Positions 42,903 to 55,201 are shown, counted from the stretch's first letter. The stretch is 64,000 nt of DNA from Siphonodentalium dalli (GCA_032622095.1 CP136067.1:50507899-50571898), one strand, 5' to 3'. Numbers and translations are program-made. Notes: generated by a model from the sequence alone, not told the origin.

Positions 42903-43700
42903 TTAATCTCTTTGCTTTGCAAATTCACCCTATCTTCACTAAATACTCATTTTTTACGATAGTTACATGTAGTTCCTTTATAATTAGGAAATGTTCAGGA
43001 AATAAATTCAACAAATGACAATAGCTGAAGATATTATCTAAACATTTCCCACCAATTAATATTAATCCTACTGTGCTTGTATCATATTTTGTATGTCTGT
43101 TGTATGCTCATTTTTCCTTGACACCCCTCCAAATGAAGGATAGAACATTCCAATATATGTTGTTATAACTGGTGGAAGAATTCATTTAGCAGGTCAGGCA
43201 CATCCTGAATTCAATTACCATACTTTAAAGGGGTACTGTGCACTGAAGCTGGCCATTTATGAGACCATCTCCTTTTATACTCAACAGAATATATGCAACA
43301 AATGAATGAATTTGAGCCATGGATTAGTGAAAAATACACTCGTGTGCTCTATGAACAATACAAACAACATATCATAAATTCATTTTCTTTATAATTACCA
43401 TGTTGTTTGCGTCGTTCATAGAGCACATGAGTGTATTTTGCAATAATCCATGGCTCAAATTCATTCATTTGTTGCATATATTCCGCTGAGTATGTTCCCA
43501 TAAATGGCCGGTTTTAGTGTACAGTACCCCTTTAATATGGATATTGCCGTTTTTGTGAACTCAATAAAAGTGGGATAATCTAAAATCATATTTCACCAAA
43601 ATGATTTGTAATCAGTGCACCATGCTTGTTTTTGTGGCAATATACATGATCTCAAACTATAATAGTTGAATTCAGGATGTGCCTGACCGCTTTAGTAAAG
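42903..43700. mobile_element. Family D element with a family E element inside a further inverted repeat
   Basis: Bases 42903-43190 carry family D phrases (AAATGTTCAGGAAATAAATT, CCCCTCCAAATGAAGGATAG). Bases 43229-43531 are a family E foldback between TTAA 43225 and 43532 (AGGGGTACTGTGCACTG / CAGTACCCCT). GGTCAGGCACATCCTGAATT (43194) and its inverse (43668-43692) frame the E copy, so it landed in another palindromic element. Confidence 0.65.
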
Positions 43701-44407
43701 AAAGATTTAAAAATTAGGTCCTCTTCAGGTGACAAGGAAAGTTACTGAGAACATGGATTTTTTTTTGACTTTCTGGGCATACGTGTGTGAAGCCATGTTA
43801 TGAATGCAAATATATAGTGGATAATGTTTTGTGATAGATCAAAGTTAGGAAAGTCAATCTAATTTTATATCAATTTTACACTTGATAATTGTTTCTGAAG
43901 TTTAAAATGCTGCTGAAATTGTTATATTTATTAATAATTATTTCCCTGTTAGCTAGTGTTTTCCCCATCCCTTAACCTAATTATGTTATATCATCCAGAA
44001 TAACAGATTTATCCTACATTTTACTTATTGGAGAATTTCAAAATCAAAATTAATATATCATAACTTCATTGTCATAATTAGTCATAATTTATATAAAGTG
44101 TTCATGTATAATATTTAATTAGTCTTTACTATGCTGAATTTATATTTTTTTAATTATTCTGAAATCGTCAGTATCCTATGGTTCCCACAAATTGATATTG
44201 TGGTATTGATGTTCACTTCGATTCAAAATCCAATATTGAATCAGTTGAACGATGTTGACATTGAATTGAATCTCGAATTGAATCGGTTAGCTGCCAGAGC
44301 ACAACATAGGTATTCAAAATTGGCATCTGGGAAATTTCAGTGTAGGTATTTCTGAAAGGAAATAACATCACGCAATTCCCTTGTTGTGTAAATTACTTGG
44401 GTGACTC
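43701..44407. other. Intergenic, no recognised feature
   Basis: AT-rich. A 74-codon frame at 44131 resembles nothing known. The last 35 bases (CAATTCCCTTGTTGTGTAAA and on) are repeated at 45782-45815 on the other side of the next element. Confidence 0.45.
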
Positions 44408-45779
44408 CAAGCCTGAGTTTAGTGTGTCTGTAATTTGCAGAATGAGGTCTCCAGAAGTGAATTTAGTGATGCTATCCCGCATAGTGGGCTAGCATCACTA
44501 AATTCACCCTCTGGCGACTTCATTCTGCTTAGGCCTCATCTTCTCTGGAAAGTTTCTTTATTATCAAATTTCTATAGAAACTTGACTTCACTTAATATTC
44601 TAATTCTTTTTGTCCCCCGACGTTCCGTCGGAGGACTATAGAAATGACCCTCGTCCGTCCGTCCGTGCGTCCGTGCTTCCGAGATTGGGTACCTTCATTG
44701 TGTAATCAACTCCTCCTACAGTTTTAAACGTAGAGATTTGAAACTCTGGGATATTGTTCCTAACATGTTGGTGATTTGCAACATCTATATAGCTAATAAA
44801 AAAATTCATTTTTTCCATATTTTTGGGGGGTTTTCGACTTAGAAAATTTGGAACATTTTTGCCTTTTGGATGAGATTGGGTACCTTCATGGTGTAATCAA
44901 CTCCTCCTACAGTTTTAAATGTAGAGATTTGAAACTCTGGGATATTGTTCCTAACATGTTGTTGATTTGCAACATCTATATAGCTAATAAAAAAATTCAT
45001 TTTTTCCATATTTTCAGGGGGTTTTTGACTTAGAAAATTTGGAACATTTTTGCCTTTTGGATGAGATTGGGTACCTTCAAGGTGTAATCAACTCCTCCTA
45101 CAGTTTTAAATGTAGAGATTTTAAACTCTGGGATATTGTTCCTAACATGTTGGTGATTTGCAACATCTATATAGCTAATCAAAAATATCATTTTTTCCAT
45201 ATTTTTGGGGGGTTTTCGACTTAGAAAATTTGGAACATTTTTGCCTTTTGGATGAGATTGGGTACCTTCATGGTGTAATCAACTCCTCCTACAGTTTTAA
45301 ATGTAGAGATTTGAAACTCTGGGATATTGTTCTTAACATGTTGGTGATTTGCAACATCTATATAGCTAATACAAAAATATAATTTTTTCGCGTTTGCATG
45401 CGTTTGTTCATCGGGTTGTTTTGTCCAAGAAATTTTGCCAAGAAACAAATCCAATCATGAAGTTTACCACTCGAGTCGGGGGACATGTGGTCTGCGACCT
45501 TTTATTTAGTTTTAGTTTAGTTTCTCTACATCCCCAAATTGGCAGACAACACATTACATAATTGAGGTTCCCAATGGGTGAATGAGTGTACATCACAATA
45601 TTCACCATTTGTAAACTTCAATCTGAGTCTATGTCTCCCATAGCAGATGAGGCCTGAGCAGAATGAGGTCCCCAGAGGGTGAATTTGGTGATGGTAGCCC
45701 GCTATGCGGGATAGCATCACTAAATTCACCCTCTGGGGACCTCATTCTGCAAATGATAGGCACACTAAATTCAGACTTG
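44408..45779. mobile_element. Family H MITE split by a CCGTCC-type tandem element
   Basis: CAAGCCTGAGTTTAGTGTGT at the left and AAATTCAGACTTG at the right, with hairpins at 44438-44528 and 45659-45749. The body breaks at TTCTTTTT near 44611 and resumes at TTTTATTTAGTTTTAG near 45500. Flanks share a degenerate 35-base direct repeat rather than a simple 8-bp duplication. Confidence 0.8.
44612..45499 (+). mobile_element. Inserted element with four 191-base tandem units
   Basis: It starts GTCCCCCGACGTTCCGTCGG and a CCGTCCGTCCGTGCGTCCG run, and ends CACTCGAGTCGGGGGACATG. Between them GAGATTGGGTACCTTCA occurs at 44681, 44872, 45063 and 45254, exactly 191 bases apart. Units are more than 90 percent alike by eye. 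No transposase is seen. Confidence 0.85.
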
Positions 45780-45830
45780 CATACAATTCCCTGGTTTTGT
45801 AAATTACTTGGGGGGATTCTGCATATACAT

Positions 45831-46720
45831 CAGTGTTCACGCTGGCCCAGAAATTCCTTTAGCCATTATTTTAGCCACATGCCAATTTCTTTTAGCCACT
45901 TTGAATTTACTTTAGCCACTTGTTTGAGAAATATTTTTGCGATAAATTGAATGTATATTACATTTTATTGACAAAAGAAAACAATAACAATGTAATATGA
46001 GCAATGACTTCCTGCCAAGCGATTCCACATACAATGAAAGTTTTTAGACCATCGAAAATAACAACAAATTGCGGTGTATTAACATATAGCGAAAATATGC
46101 AATACGATATCTGAACGCAACCTGAAGTTTTATTTGTTCGCGAGTTTGTGCATAGTTTTATCTATGCCTATGCGTATCTAGTGCATATTTGTTCAATTCG
46201 CAGGAAAATAGTAAGTATACCCTGGGGACTACGCAATTAGGATAATTTTAATCGCGGCTAGTTGGACAGATCGATCGGTTTTGTAAAAAGTTGGAATTAA
46301 TTAATAGGGATCAAACTGCAAATGAAAGAAATTCATTTTGGAAACTTGACTCGCAACAAAACCGTCCGTCACTTAAAGTGATTAAACATCTTTCCCCACT
46401 CAAAAGTTGCGTTTATTACAACACAAAGGGTCTGCCATTGACACTGCATGAAATCAACACCAATGTACACCTATTACTAATTGCTCCAAGCACATCGGAT
46501 CGCATAACATACACGAAGTGGCGATGCTTTTGTTGTACGGATGTCAGCTGCGCGTGATGTTATTTGACTGATGACTGCTGGTGTGTGTATAATCGCCACC
46601 ATGTCCAGATGGACATATATGAGAGGAAATTAATTTAGCCATTTTTTTCGTCATTTGGTCATTTTTTTCGCCATTTACAATTTATTTTCGCCAATGGCTC
46701 TACCGCCAGCGTGAACACTG
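45831..46720. mobile_element. hAT-like non-autonomous element (CAGTGTTC ends), copy 2
   Basis: CAGTGTTCACGCTGGCC and GCCAGCGTGAACACTG are flanked by a perfect ATATACAT duplication (45823-45830 and 46721-46728). It has TTTAGCCA-type subterminal repeats like copy 1 at 9106. An 88-codon frame inside (46291) has no known similarity. Confidence 0.93.
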
Positions 46721-46852
46721 ATATACATCCATTACTTCTGGGGTTTGTAGTCTACACTATAACGAGCTACTGTAATCGAAAACTTGTTATAATTTTACCT
46801 AATTTTATTACAATAATTTGTGTGCACTACTAGCACTTAGTGTAATTAGTAT

Positions 46853-47336
46853 CAGGGTTCACGCTTTCGGTGGCCAAATTGGGCAATGGTCAAAAAGTTT
46901 CAAGGCTATATTCAACAATAGCCTCTCAAATTATCATCAGCTCCTTGAAACCCTTAATCAGTTATCAGCTAATTAGCAGTTGCTCGCTTGTGTAAAAATA
47001 ACAATTTATCTGAAGTCATGCATGCTTACTTATCAAAACAAAGATGATTAAATACTTTCTTAATCAAGTGATGACATACGTTGACGACTAGACCTAAGTT
47101 TTTGCTGTTCCCTTCCGTGCGTATTTCCATTGTCCAACCTTGGTCCAACTATCAATTTTTCTGTTACGTTAGTGTATGTTTCTCTATATTTTTGTTTCAG
47201 ATTCTGTTTTATAGATGATCCCATATTTTTATTTTATTTTTAATTTGGCCAAAGCTTGTGACAAATGCCCAAAAAAATTCAGAAATGGCAAAAAAAATTG
47301 GCCGAAAGAATTTCCTGGTCAGCGGCGTGAATCCTG
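46853..47336. mobile_element. hAT-like non-autonomous element, copy 3
   Basis: CAGGGTTCACGCTTTCGG and CAGCGGCGTGAATCCTG are flanked by ATTAGTAT / ACTAGCAT (six of eight match). Repeats such as GGCCAAATTGGG and TTTGGCCAAAGC lie near the ends. Confidence 0.75.
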
Positions 47337-47362
47337 ACTAGCATAATCCTCAACTGAATCTA

Positions 47363-47575
47363 CAGTAATGCCCTAATTAATCGACTCCTTAGCCACAGCA
47401 GAATTATGGGTAACTTTTCAGGATTTAGTCGGAAATATGGCTTATTGCCATTCATCGGAAAGCTCTCGGGGAGAGCTTTCCGATGAATGGCAACAAGCCA
47501 AATTTCCGACTAAATCCTGAAAAGTTACCCATAATTCTGCTGTGGTAAAGGAGTCTATTAATTATGGCATTACTG
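47363..47575. mobile_element. Family M foldback
   Basis: TA-flanked, CAGTAATGCCCTAATTAATC to its inverse. Arms of about 105 bases pair around AGCTCTCGGGGAGAGCT. Confidence 0.87.
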
Positions 47576-47940
47576 TATTTTGTCAAATATTTTCCATTGA
47601 ATATATGGTAGCAGCAACAGCCATAAATGGCTGGTTTTATGTATTGTCCCCCTGTAATCAGAAGCTCCTCTGAATTCATGAAATATTTTGTCCAACTTAC
47701 CTACTAAATGCTATTTGGTTGTTCAGGGTTCAGAGGGTTGGTTAATTTTAATTTATCCAAAGACTACTTAGAAATAGTTAATCTGATGATTATTCTAAAC
47801 AGTTATTCTAATGATTATATGATTATTAAGATACTAAGTATTCATAATTCCTCCATATGAATCTGCATTATTTATAGGGCTTTAGTCTTTCATTCTCTCA
47901 AACTATTTACATATTTTTCATCCTTCTCCAATATTATGTG

Positions 47941-48101
47941 CAGTAATGCCCTAAATAATCAACTCCTTACCAACCGCAGCAGAATTATGGGTAATATTTC
48001 AGGATTTAGTCTGAAATATGGCAAAAAGTCATATTTCCGACTAAATCCTGAAAAATTACCCATTGCTGCGGTTAAGGAGTCGATTATTTAGGGCATTACT
48101 G
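47941..48101. mobile_element. Family M foldback, shorter centre
   Basis: CAGTAATGCCCTAAATAATC to its inverse. The centre (GGCAAAAAGTC) has lost the ATTCATCGGAAAGC part. Confidence 0.85.
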
Positions 48102-48349
48102 TAGGATCATGACATCAGAATGAGTGATCCTGTATTGTTTACTTGTTTACATCATATTTTGTTATGATCATTCCTTTGTAGCTATCGATAGTAAGGTTAA
48201 GATCTCCAGACTTGAGCATTTATCTCCATTGCTGTTTATATCCTATACGAGTGGTAGAATAAATCATCAGGGTAGTTAGCTGTACAATAGTCTGTAGATA
48301 ACCATTTCACAGCACACAAGCCTCAGTTATTTTGTATGCGTATCAGACA

Positions 48350-48680
48350 CGCATAATACAATCTGTAGGATTGTGTGTATTTATATGCCAGTTTTTTTTT
48401 AAATGGGATGTATAATGTTATTTGTCTGTCCGTCCTTCGAGCAGCCTTCCATTTGCTTTTGGTTTCCAGGCGATAAATTTAGATAGTCTCAACTGAATGG
48501 AATCAGATTTGGTATGTGGGTTTACTAGCACAAAATACAGGTCAAGTTCGAAATTGGTTCCGCCGACCAATTTTCATCTGAGTTATGGCTCTTTTTGTTG
48601 GAATTTGCAATTAATTTTTGTTTCCGGATAATAACTTAGTAAGTCCGAACAGAATGGATTGAAATTTGGTATGTGAGTAT
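48350..48680 (+). repeat. CCGTCC-type dispersed element fragment
   Basis: TGGGATGTATAATGTTATTT and TGTCTGTCCGTCCTTCG are followed by two units of an AATTTRGTATGTGRGT phrase. It runs up to the family B remnants at 48683. Confidence 0.5.
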
Positions 48681-48682
48681 AC

Positions 48683-49101
48683 ATTGGCCTAACAATATTT
48701 ACCTTGACCTTGTAAGCCAGTGCATTCTCTTATATGTGCGAGGCTCCCTATGGAAGACTCGCTATATAAGATAATGAACTGGCACAGGAACTTTAATGCT
48801 GCACCAGCACAGCTCCCATTATGAAAGGGTTAACTCTTCGCACAGGTGATTGGCCTAACAATATTTACCTTGATCTTTTAAAGTCAGTGCATTATCTTAT
48901 ATATGCAAAGCTCCCTATGGGAGACTCGCTATATAAGAGAATGCACTGGCACAGGAACTTTAATGCTGCACAGCGTAGCTCCCATGATGAAAGGGTTAAC
49001 TCTTCGATGACTGGAGCTTGCTGAAATATTTTTTTTAATCTGTGCCAATGCATTCTCTTATATATGCGAGTCTAGCGCAGCTCCCGTCATGAAAGGGTTA
49101 A
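48683..49101. mobile_element. Tandem family B remnants
   Basis: Two right-hand halves (48683-48829 and 48850-48995) repeat with a period of about 166 bases, each ending GATGAAAGGGTTAACTCTTCG or close. A third short copy (48996-49101) has both ends, GATGACTGGAGCTTGC and CCGTCATGAAAGGG, with the middle deleted. Confidence 0.75.
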
Positions 49102-49104
49102 TTG

Positions 49105-49549
49105 CAAGCCTGCAAATAGCGTGTCTGTCGTTTGCAGAATGAGGTCCCCAGAGGGTGAATTTAGTGATGCTATCCCGCACAGTGGGCTAGCATCACCAAA
49201 TTCACCCTCTGGTGACCTCATTCTGCTTATGCTTCATCTTCTGGGAAGTATCTATATTATCAAATTAAGATTGTTTTTAGTTTCATTTCCCTTCTAGGAA
49301 GTCTCTATATCCCCTAATTTGCAAAAGATAAAATTCATAATTGAGGTGCCCAATGGGTGAACATCACCAACTTCAACTGGGGAACTTCAAACTGATCCTA
49401 GGTCTGCCATATCAGTTGAGGGCCTAAGCAGAATGAGGTCCCCACAGGGTGAATTTAGTTATACTAGTCTGCTATGCGGGATAGCATCACTAAATTCACC
49501 CTCTGGGGACCTCATTCTGCAAATGACAGACACGCTATTTGCAGGCTTG
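49105..49549. mobile_element. Family H MITE, full-length copy
   Basis: CAAGCCTGCAAATAGCGTGT and inverse, flanked by perfect GTTAATTG duplications (49097-49104 and 49550-49557). It landed on the TTAA end of the family B copy before it. Hairpins at 49135-49225 and 49429-49520. Confidence 0.93.
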
Positions 49550-49827
49550 GTTAATTGTGAATAATGAAATAATACCAGACAAAACATTCTAGATTTTGTT
49601 AAACTTGAGCGGTTGTGCCCTTTTAGTTTATGGGTTATAGTTAATTATATAGCAGGGTAATGTGCTGCCAGTTTTAAACTATTAAGCTTGTCTGTCAGAC
49701 TAGAAGACAGATTGCATGTCACCTACCTATCTGTCTCAGGTATAGTGGTCTCACCTTGTTTTATCGCATCAGGAATCATAGGCTATAGCTTGTTTCTTGA
49801 TTTATCATGTGTAATAGGCCCTGTAGA

Positions 49828-50460
49828 GCCTTTAACCATTTAAGGCATATTACTCGCCCCCCGAGTAGTTTTTAGAATGGCCATCTGTTGAACTTATTAT
49901 ATGAACATATCTCCAAATTACTGAATACAGATCAATCTGATGTCTTCTCTCTTCTGCAAATTTGAATTATCAGCACACCCCTGCTGCAAGTGAATAATAG
50001 ACCATACTAATGTGCAGTAATGCCCTAATTAATCGACTCCTTAACCACAGCAGAATTATGGGTAACTTTTCAGGATTTACCGGGGAGAGCTTTCCGATGA
50101 ATGGCAACAAGCCATATTTCAGACTAAATCCTGAAAAGTTACCCATAATTCTGCTGTGGTTAAGGAGTCGATTAATTAGGGCATTACTGTATACTTTATG
50201 GGAGAATCCATTTAATAATGTATAAGTTCTCTCTTTGTTTTTTTACACCTCGGTCTAAAAGTAGATGTTGGAATTTCCCATTCATTATATTTAGGGATGT
50301 TTAGATATTTTTAAGCTAAGCAGACAACAGATGGAGATGTTCAGATAATAATTTCAACAAATGACATTTCATTAATTTATTAAGGATGTCAGTTGAATGA
50401 CTCGTAGTGATATGAGAAACTACTCGTCTGTGAGAATCCAGGGTTAAGATTGCATATTCA
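49828..50460. mobile_element. Family D element split by a family M foldback
   Basis: GTTGAACTTATTATATGAAC, the CACACCCCTGCTGC phrase and, after the insertion (50015-50189), TATGGGAGAATCCATTTAA are family D landmarks. The right end is near GGGTTAAG at 50450. Confidence 0.55.
50015..50189. mobile_element. Family M foldback
   Basis: CAGTAATGCCCTAATTAATC to its inverse. The left arm lost the piece between GGATTTA and CGGGGAGAGC. Confidence 0.85.
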
Positions 50461-51029
50461 TGTCATTTTTTTTGCTGAAACATGACCTCTTTCTTACCTG
50501 GAGACAGTCATGAAAGATGATATGTATGTCACATTATGCACTGCGTTGCTACTTTGTCACCATTATGGGTGGCCTTATCAGTTTGCAGATACAGGGGCAT
50601 TGGAAGAACAAAAAGGCAAGGGGGGTAAATTTCCAAGAGAAGTAACCATTCAGATTCCGAGCTTATGTTCTAAAAATTATCAAAAATAGTAAAACATGGT
50701 AGTAAAACTTTTTTGTTTATTTATAATAACCAAGTTCATTCTAATCTATCAGAGTAATTCAATTTCTATTCTGAAATGATTTTAAAGTCTTTTTGTTGGG
50801 ATTTTTATCTGCCATTCTGGAAAGACTGAACTGACCTTTACTGCATCATCCTGACCGAGTATCCCAAACTATCCTCCACTCTAAATCATCCTAAAATCAA
50901 TTCCATGACCTCTCTATGTGAGGGTGTTAGTGGGTTCATTTATAAATGTCCTCACCCCTGGTCAAGTGGTCCTGCTGAATTGCTATGATGCTGTTAGGAC
51001 AAACTGATGGTGTTAACAAAAAGTACCGT
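50461..51029. other. Intergenic, nothing recognised
   Basis: No ORF above background and no repeat family that I can match. Confidence 0.45.
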
Positions 51030-52160
51030 TATTTTTAGTTGAGTTTTTTTTCCAAAACTCGACTTATAGTGTGATGAGGGACGGTGGGTGGGCGGACGGG
51101 CGGGTGGGCGACGTGTTTTGCTCATAACTCAACCGTTTATTGACGGATTAAATTTGTTTTTGGTGTGTGAGCACATATCCATGCACGTAAGCTGCATCGG
51201 GTTCGTCCGCACATTTATTACAGAGTTATGGCCCTTTGAATTTTCAGCTCGTTAGCGCGATAACTTCAACAAACGTTATACGATTTGATTGAAATTTGGT
51301 ATATAGGTGTCTCCCAAGAATATCTCGGATGAGTTCGAAAACCGGCCTGGTCTGATAAAATTTGATAGAGTTATGGCCCTTAATTAGTCATTTTTCACGA
51401 ATTTTCAGCTCGTTAGCGCGATAACTTAAACAAACGTTATCCGATTTGATTGAAATTTGGTATATAGGTGTCTCCCAAGAATATCTCGGATGAGTTCGAA
51501 AACCGGCCTGGTCCGATAAAATTTGATAGAGTTATGGCCCTTAATTAGTCATTTTTCACGAATTTTCAGCTCGTTAGCGCGATAACTTCAACAAACGTTA
51601 TCCAATTTGATTGAAATTTGGTATATAGGTGTCTCCCAAGAATATCTCGGATGAGTTCGAAAACCGGCCTGGTCCGATAAAATTTGATAGAGTTATGGCC
51701 CTTAATTAGTCATTTTTCACGAATTTTCAGCTCGTTAGCGCGATAACTTCAACAAACGTTATCCGATTTGATTGAAATTTTGATATATAGGTGTCTCCCA
51801 AGAATACCTCGGACGAGTTACAAACACCGGCCCGGTCCGATAAAATTTGATAGAGTTATGGTCCTTAAGTAGTCATTTTGTACGAATTTTGAGCTCGTTA
51901 GCGCGATAACTTCAACAAATGTCCTCCGATTTGTTTAAAATTTGGAATAGACATACTTGCCAAGAATATTTCGGACGAGTTCGAAAACCAGCCTGGCCCG
52001 ATAAAATTTGATGGAGTTATGGCCCTTAATTAGTCATTTTTCGATTTTACCTATTAATTAGTCTACCGATACTGATGCACACTAATTGGCGGTAGCCACC
52101 GGCGGTAAGCCACCGAAAACGAGACACAGCATCTCTGATGCCACCTCTTGTTTTTTTATT
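51030..52160 (+). mobile_element. Element with five 161-base tandem units
   Basis: It opens with AAAACTCGACTTATAGTGTG and a GGGTGGGCGGACGGGCGGG run. AGCTCGTTAGCGCGATAAC then recurs at 51246, 51407, 51568, 51729 and 51892, a period of 161 (last 163). It closes with GACACAGCATCTCTGATGCC. Layout is like the 191-base element at 44612: a short head with a G/C-rich run, then tandem units. Confidence 0.8.
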
Positions 52161-52347
52161 TTATTTTTTGCGGTGTTCAGATAATCTGAATATATACAGG
52201 AAAAGCCATTATGTGTATCAAGCATTCAAAAACATATTTGTTGCGAATATTTTTTTAATACAGGTTGTATTAGTTGTTGAAAATTGACTATAATCAAGAT
52301 GGTTATTCACGTCATTTTAGAAACACCAGTGCAGGCATTATTTTTAT

Positions 52348-52630
52348 GTGTACCCATACCATAGTATGGTACACATAGTGTCGATGTCCGGATTGACCAC
52401 TCGTCGTTCATCCGCCTGTCCGTCCGTCTGTCTCGCCGTCCATAGACACTTTATGCATAATGCGATAACTCAAAAGATTTTTTATCCGATCGGAACCAAA
52501 TTTTGTATATGGGTTTCACAGCCCAAAATACAGATCGTGTTTGAATATGGGTTTGATCCGATTTATTTTAAAGGAGTTATGACCCTTTTTTTCGAGAAAA
52601 AAAATCCACAAAAAAATCTGATGCTATAAC
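52348..52630 (+). repeat. CCGTCC-type dispersed element
   Basis: GTACCCATACCATAGTATGG (an inner GTACC..GGTAC palindrome), GATGTCCGGATTGACCA, then CCGCCTGTCCGTCCGTCTG. It matches the copy at 20985 and breaks off at a family M fragment. Confidence 0.65.
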
Positions 52631-52735
52631 CGAGAGCTTTCCGATGAATGGCAACAAGCCATATTTCCAACTAAATCCTGAAAAGTTACCCATAATTCTG
52701 CTGTCGTTAAGAAGTCGATTACTTAGAGCATTACT
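52631..52735. mobile_element. Family M right half
   Basis: It starts at the family centre (CGAGAGCTTTCCGATGAATG) and ends AGAGCATTACTG. The left arm is missing, so it cannot fold. Confidence 0.8.
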
Positions 52736-53544
52736 GTAGTTACATTCTCCTCCCAGTTATCTACTTTGCAGGTTTCAAGGATGGTCTATCTCCAAGCTCC
52801 ATGCAGAGTTCAGTCCCCTACGCAGGACTTACCGCTGCCCACACCTACACGTAATGTGAAGAAATGTCGCATATATTTATTTGAGATTTTTTTTAGGTTA
52901 CAGTTCATTCTGCATTATTCTGAGAAACAGAACTGTCCAAATTCATTTGAAAATGGTCTAGATCAAGCCAGAAAACACTTCAATAAACATATTAGAGTTA
53001 ATTAAGAAAATACACGTGCTGGCAGCGTTCAGACATTGCGTAGCAAGGGGACTGAATTCTGTTTTGCAGCTTGGTCTATCTCTTCCTACATACGTTTTAT
53101 CACCTGTCCAGAAACGCTTCTATCAATTAATATTGATTTTATAGCATTATGTATTGCGATAATGAATTGGGACCTTTTTTTTTACTATTTTTAGATAGAG
53201 ATATGCTGCATGCAGTCTGAGTAAACTCATACCTAAATATTCATTACAACATTATATAGTCGACGTTCACCCAGACTGTGCTGCATGCTACTCTCCGAAC
53301 AATCGCAAGCCGTAAAATGTCCCAAATAGATTGTATGTATATTATTCCAGAAATTTCTAAAATCAATATTAATTGATAGAAGTGTTTCCAGACAGGGGTC
53401 TTTGATTCATATTTATTATTTTATACCAAGGAAACCAGAGGAAACTATAAATCTGTTATGGGAAGAGATAGACCATCTTTAATTTGAATTTCATCTTTTT
53501 TACCATTTTCAAATTTCCTGTTATATCGAAGCCTTGGTGCTATA
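52736..53544. other. Intergenic with degenerate inverted phrase
   Basis: GTCCAGAAACGCTTCTATCA (53107) and TTGATAGAAGTGTTTCCAGAC (53373) are inverted, as are AATATTGATTTTA phrases, so 53100-53400 is likely another foldback element. No gene is supported. Confidence 0.5.
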
Positions 53545-53548
53545 TTAA

Positions 53549-53902
53549 AGGGGTACTGTACACTAAATCCAGTCATTATTATGGGACCATCTCCTTTTAT
53601 GCTCAACAGAATATATGAAACAAATGAATGAATTTGAGCCATGGATTAGTCCAAAATACATTTGAGTACTCTACAAATGATGCAAACAGCATGGTAATTA
53701 TAATAAAAATGAATTTATGACTTCAGTCATAAATTCATTTTCATTATAAATACCATATTGTTTTATACATCGTTCATAAAGTAATTGAGTGTATTTTGGA
53801 CTAATCCATGGCGAAAATTCATTCATTTGTTGCATAATATATTCTGTTGAGTAGAAAAGGAGATGGTCTGATAAATGGCAGAAGTTCGTGCACAGTACCC
53901 CT
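53549..53902. mobile_element. Family E TTAA foldback
   Basis: TTAA at 53545 and 53903, ends AGGGGTACTGTACACT and GTGCACAGTACCCCT. The arms pair through GGACCATCTCCTTTTAT and TGAATGAATTTGAGCCATGG, with ATGAATTTATGACTTCAGTC near the centre. Confidence 0.85.
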
Positions 53903-54015
53903 TTAAGCCACCCAGCTCACCTCTACTCGCATACAGCAGCTTCGGGCTATCACCCACCAGTTTGTCACTACCCAGTCTGGGTTGGTGCTGATTTCTATCA
54001 CCAAAAACCATTGTA

Positions 54016-54215
54016 CAGTAATGCCCTAAATAATCGACTCCTTAACCACAGCAGAAATATGGGTCATTTTTCAGGATTTAGTCGGAAATATGGCTTGTTG
54101 CCATTCATGGTGAGAGCTTTCCGATGAATGGCAACAAGCCATATTTCCGACTAAATCCTGAAAAATTACCCATATTTCTGCTGTGGTTAAGGAGTCCATT
54201 ATTTAGAGCATTACT
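54016..54215. mobile_element. Family M foldback
   Basis: TA-flanked, near-perfect palindrome. A linked pair of changes (CAGAAATATGGGTC on one arm, ACCCATATTTCTG on the other) keeps most pairing. Confidence 0.87.
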
Positions 54216-54604
54216 GTATGTCTAAGGAAATTTATCTCTCTTGATGTAATATTATATTGATGCATGTTTGTGAATTGTTGTGTGTTTGATAATTATTCTG
54301 TTGATTGATTGGTTATTTATAAAATTTGAATGCTAATTGGGGAATATTTAATGGGACATGAAACACTCATGGTGGGTAAATGTGAAAAATAAAAAAAAAA
54401 AGAACATGGAAAAACAGATAGACATTGTTCTTATTTTTATTATTGATAATTCTCCACGGATGAGATTTTGCATGTCAAAACCATTGTTATGTAAACATTA
54501 CTGTTACAATGAAAGTCATTTTATCAACAAACATCAAACATATCAAGCCTAATTTATTTTTGCAAATAAAATGTTTTAGTTGCAAATCTGTGTTTTCTCT
54601 AATA

Positions 54605-54815
54605 CAGTAATGCCCTAAGTAATCGACTTCTTAACCACAGCAGAATTATGGGTAACTTTTCAGGATTTAGTCGGAAATATGGCTTGTTGCCATTCATCGG
54701 AAGCTCTCCCCGAGAGCTTTCCGATGAATGGCAACAAGCCTTATTTCCGACTAAATCCTGAAAAGTTACCCATAATTCTGCTGTGGTTAAGGAGTCAGTT
54801 AATTAGGGCATTACT
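54605..54815. mobile_element. Family M foldback
   Basis: TA-flanked, with the centre GGAAGCTCTCCCCGAGAGC. The right flank (TTTTGTCAAATATTTTCCAT and on) matches that of the copy at 47363-47575. Confidence 0.87.
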
Positions 54816-54873
54816 GTATTTTGTCAAATATTTTCCATTGAATATATGGTAGCAGCAACAGCCATAAATGGCT

Positions 54874-54959
54874 CAACAAGTCATATTTCCGACTAAATCC
54901 TGAAAAGTTACCCATAATTCTGCTGTGGTTAAGAAGTCGATTACTTAGAGCATTACTGT
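54874..54959. mobile_element. Family M right-half fragment
   Basis: CAACAAGTCATATTTCCGAC to AGAGCATTACTG. It cannot fold alone. Confidence 0.8.
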
Positions 54960-55201
54960 ATTTGTCATTGATCTGACCTTTTGTAATGTAGACCTTCATG
55001 ATTCTATCAAAATTTGCTCAATTGTTTGTTGATAAAATGGTTAGCACTATAACAGTAATGTTACATAAGAAAGGTTTGAAAATGCAATTTCTCATCATTG
55101 AAGAGTTTAAATCAATAGTCAAATAAAAACATTCTATCTATTTTTACCATGTTCTTCTCAGTGACAATGGTTGTACAAATTTTATTATTTTTCAAATAAT
55201 A

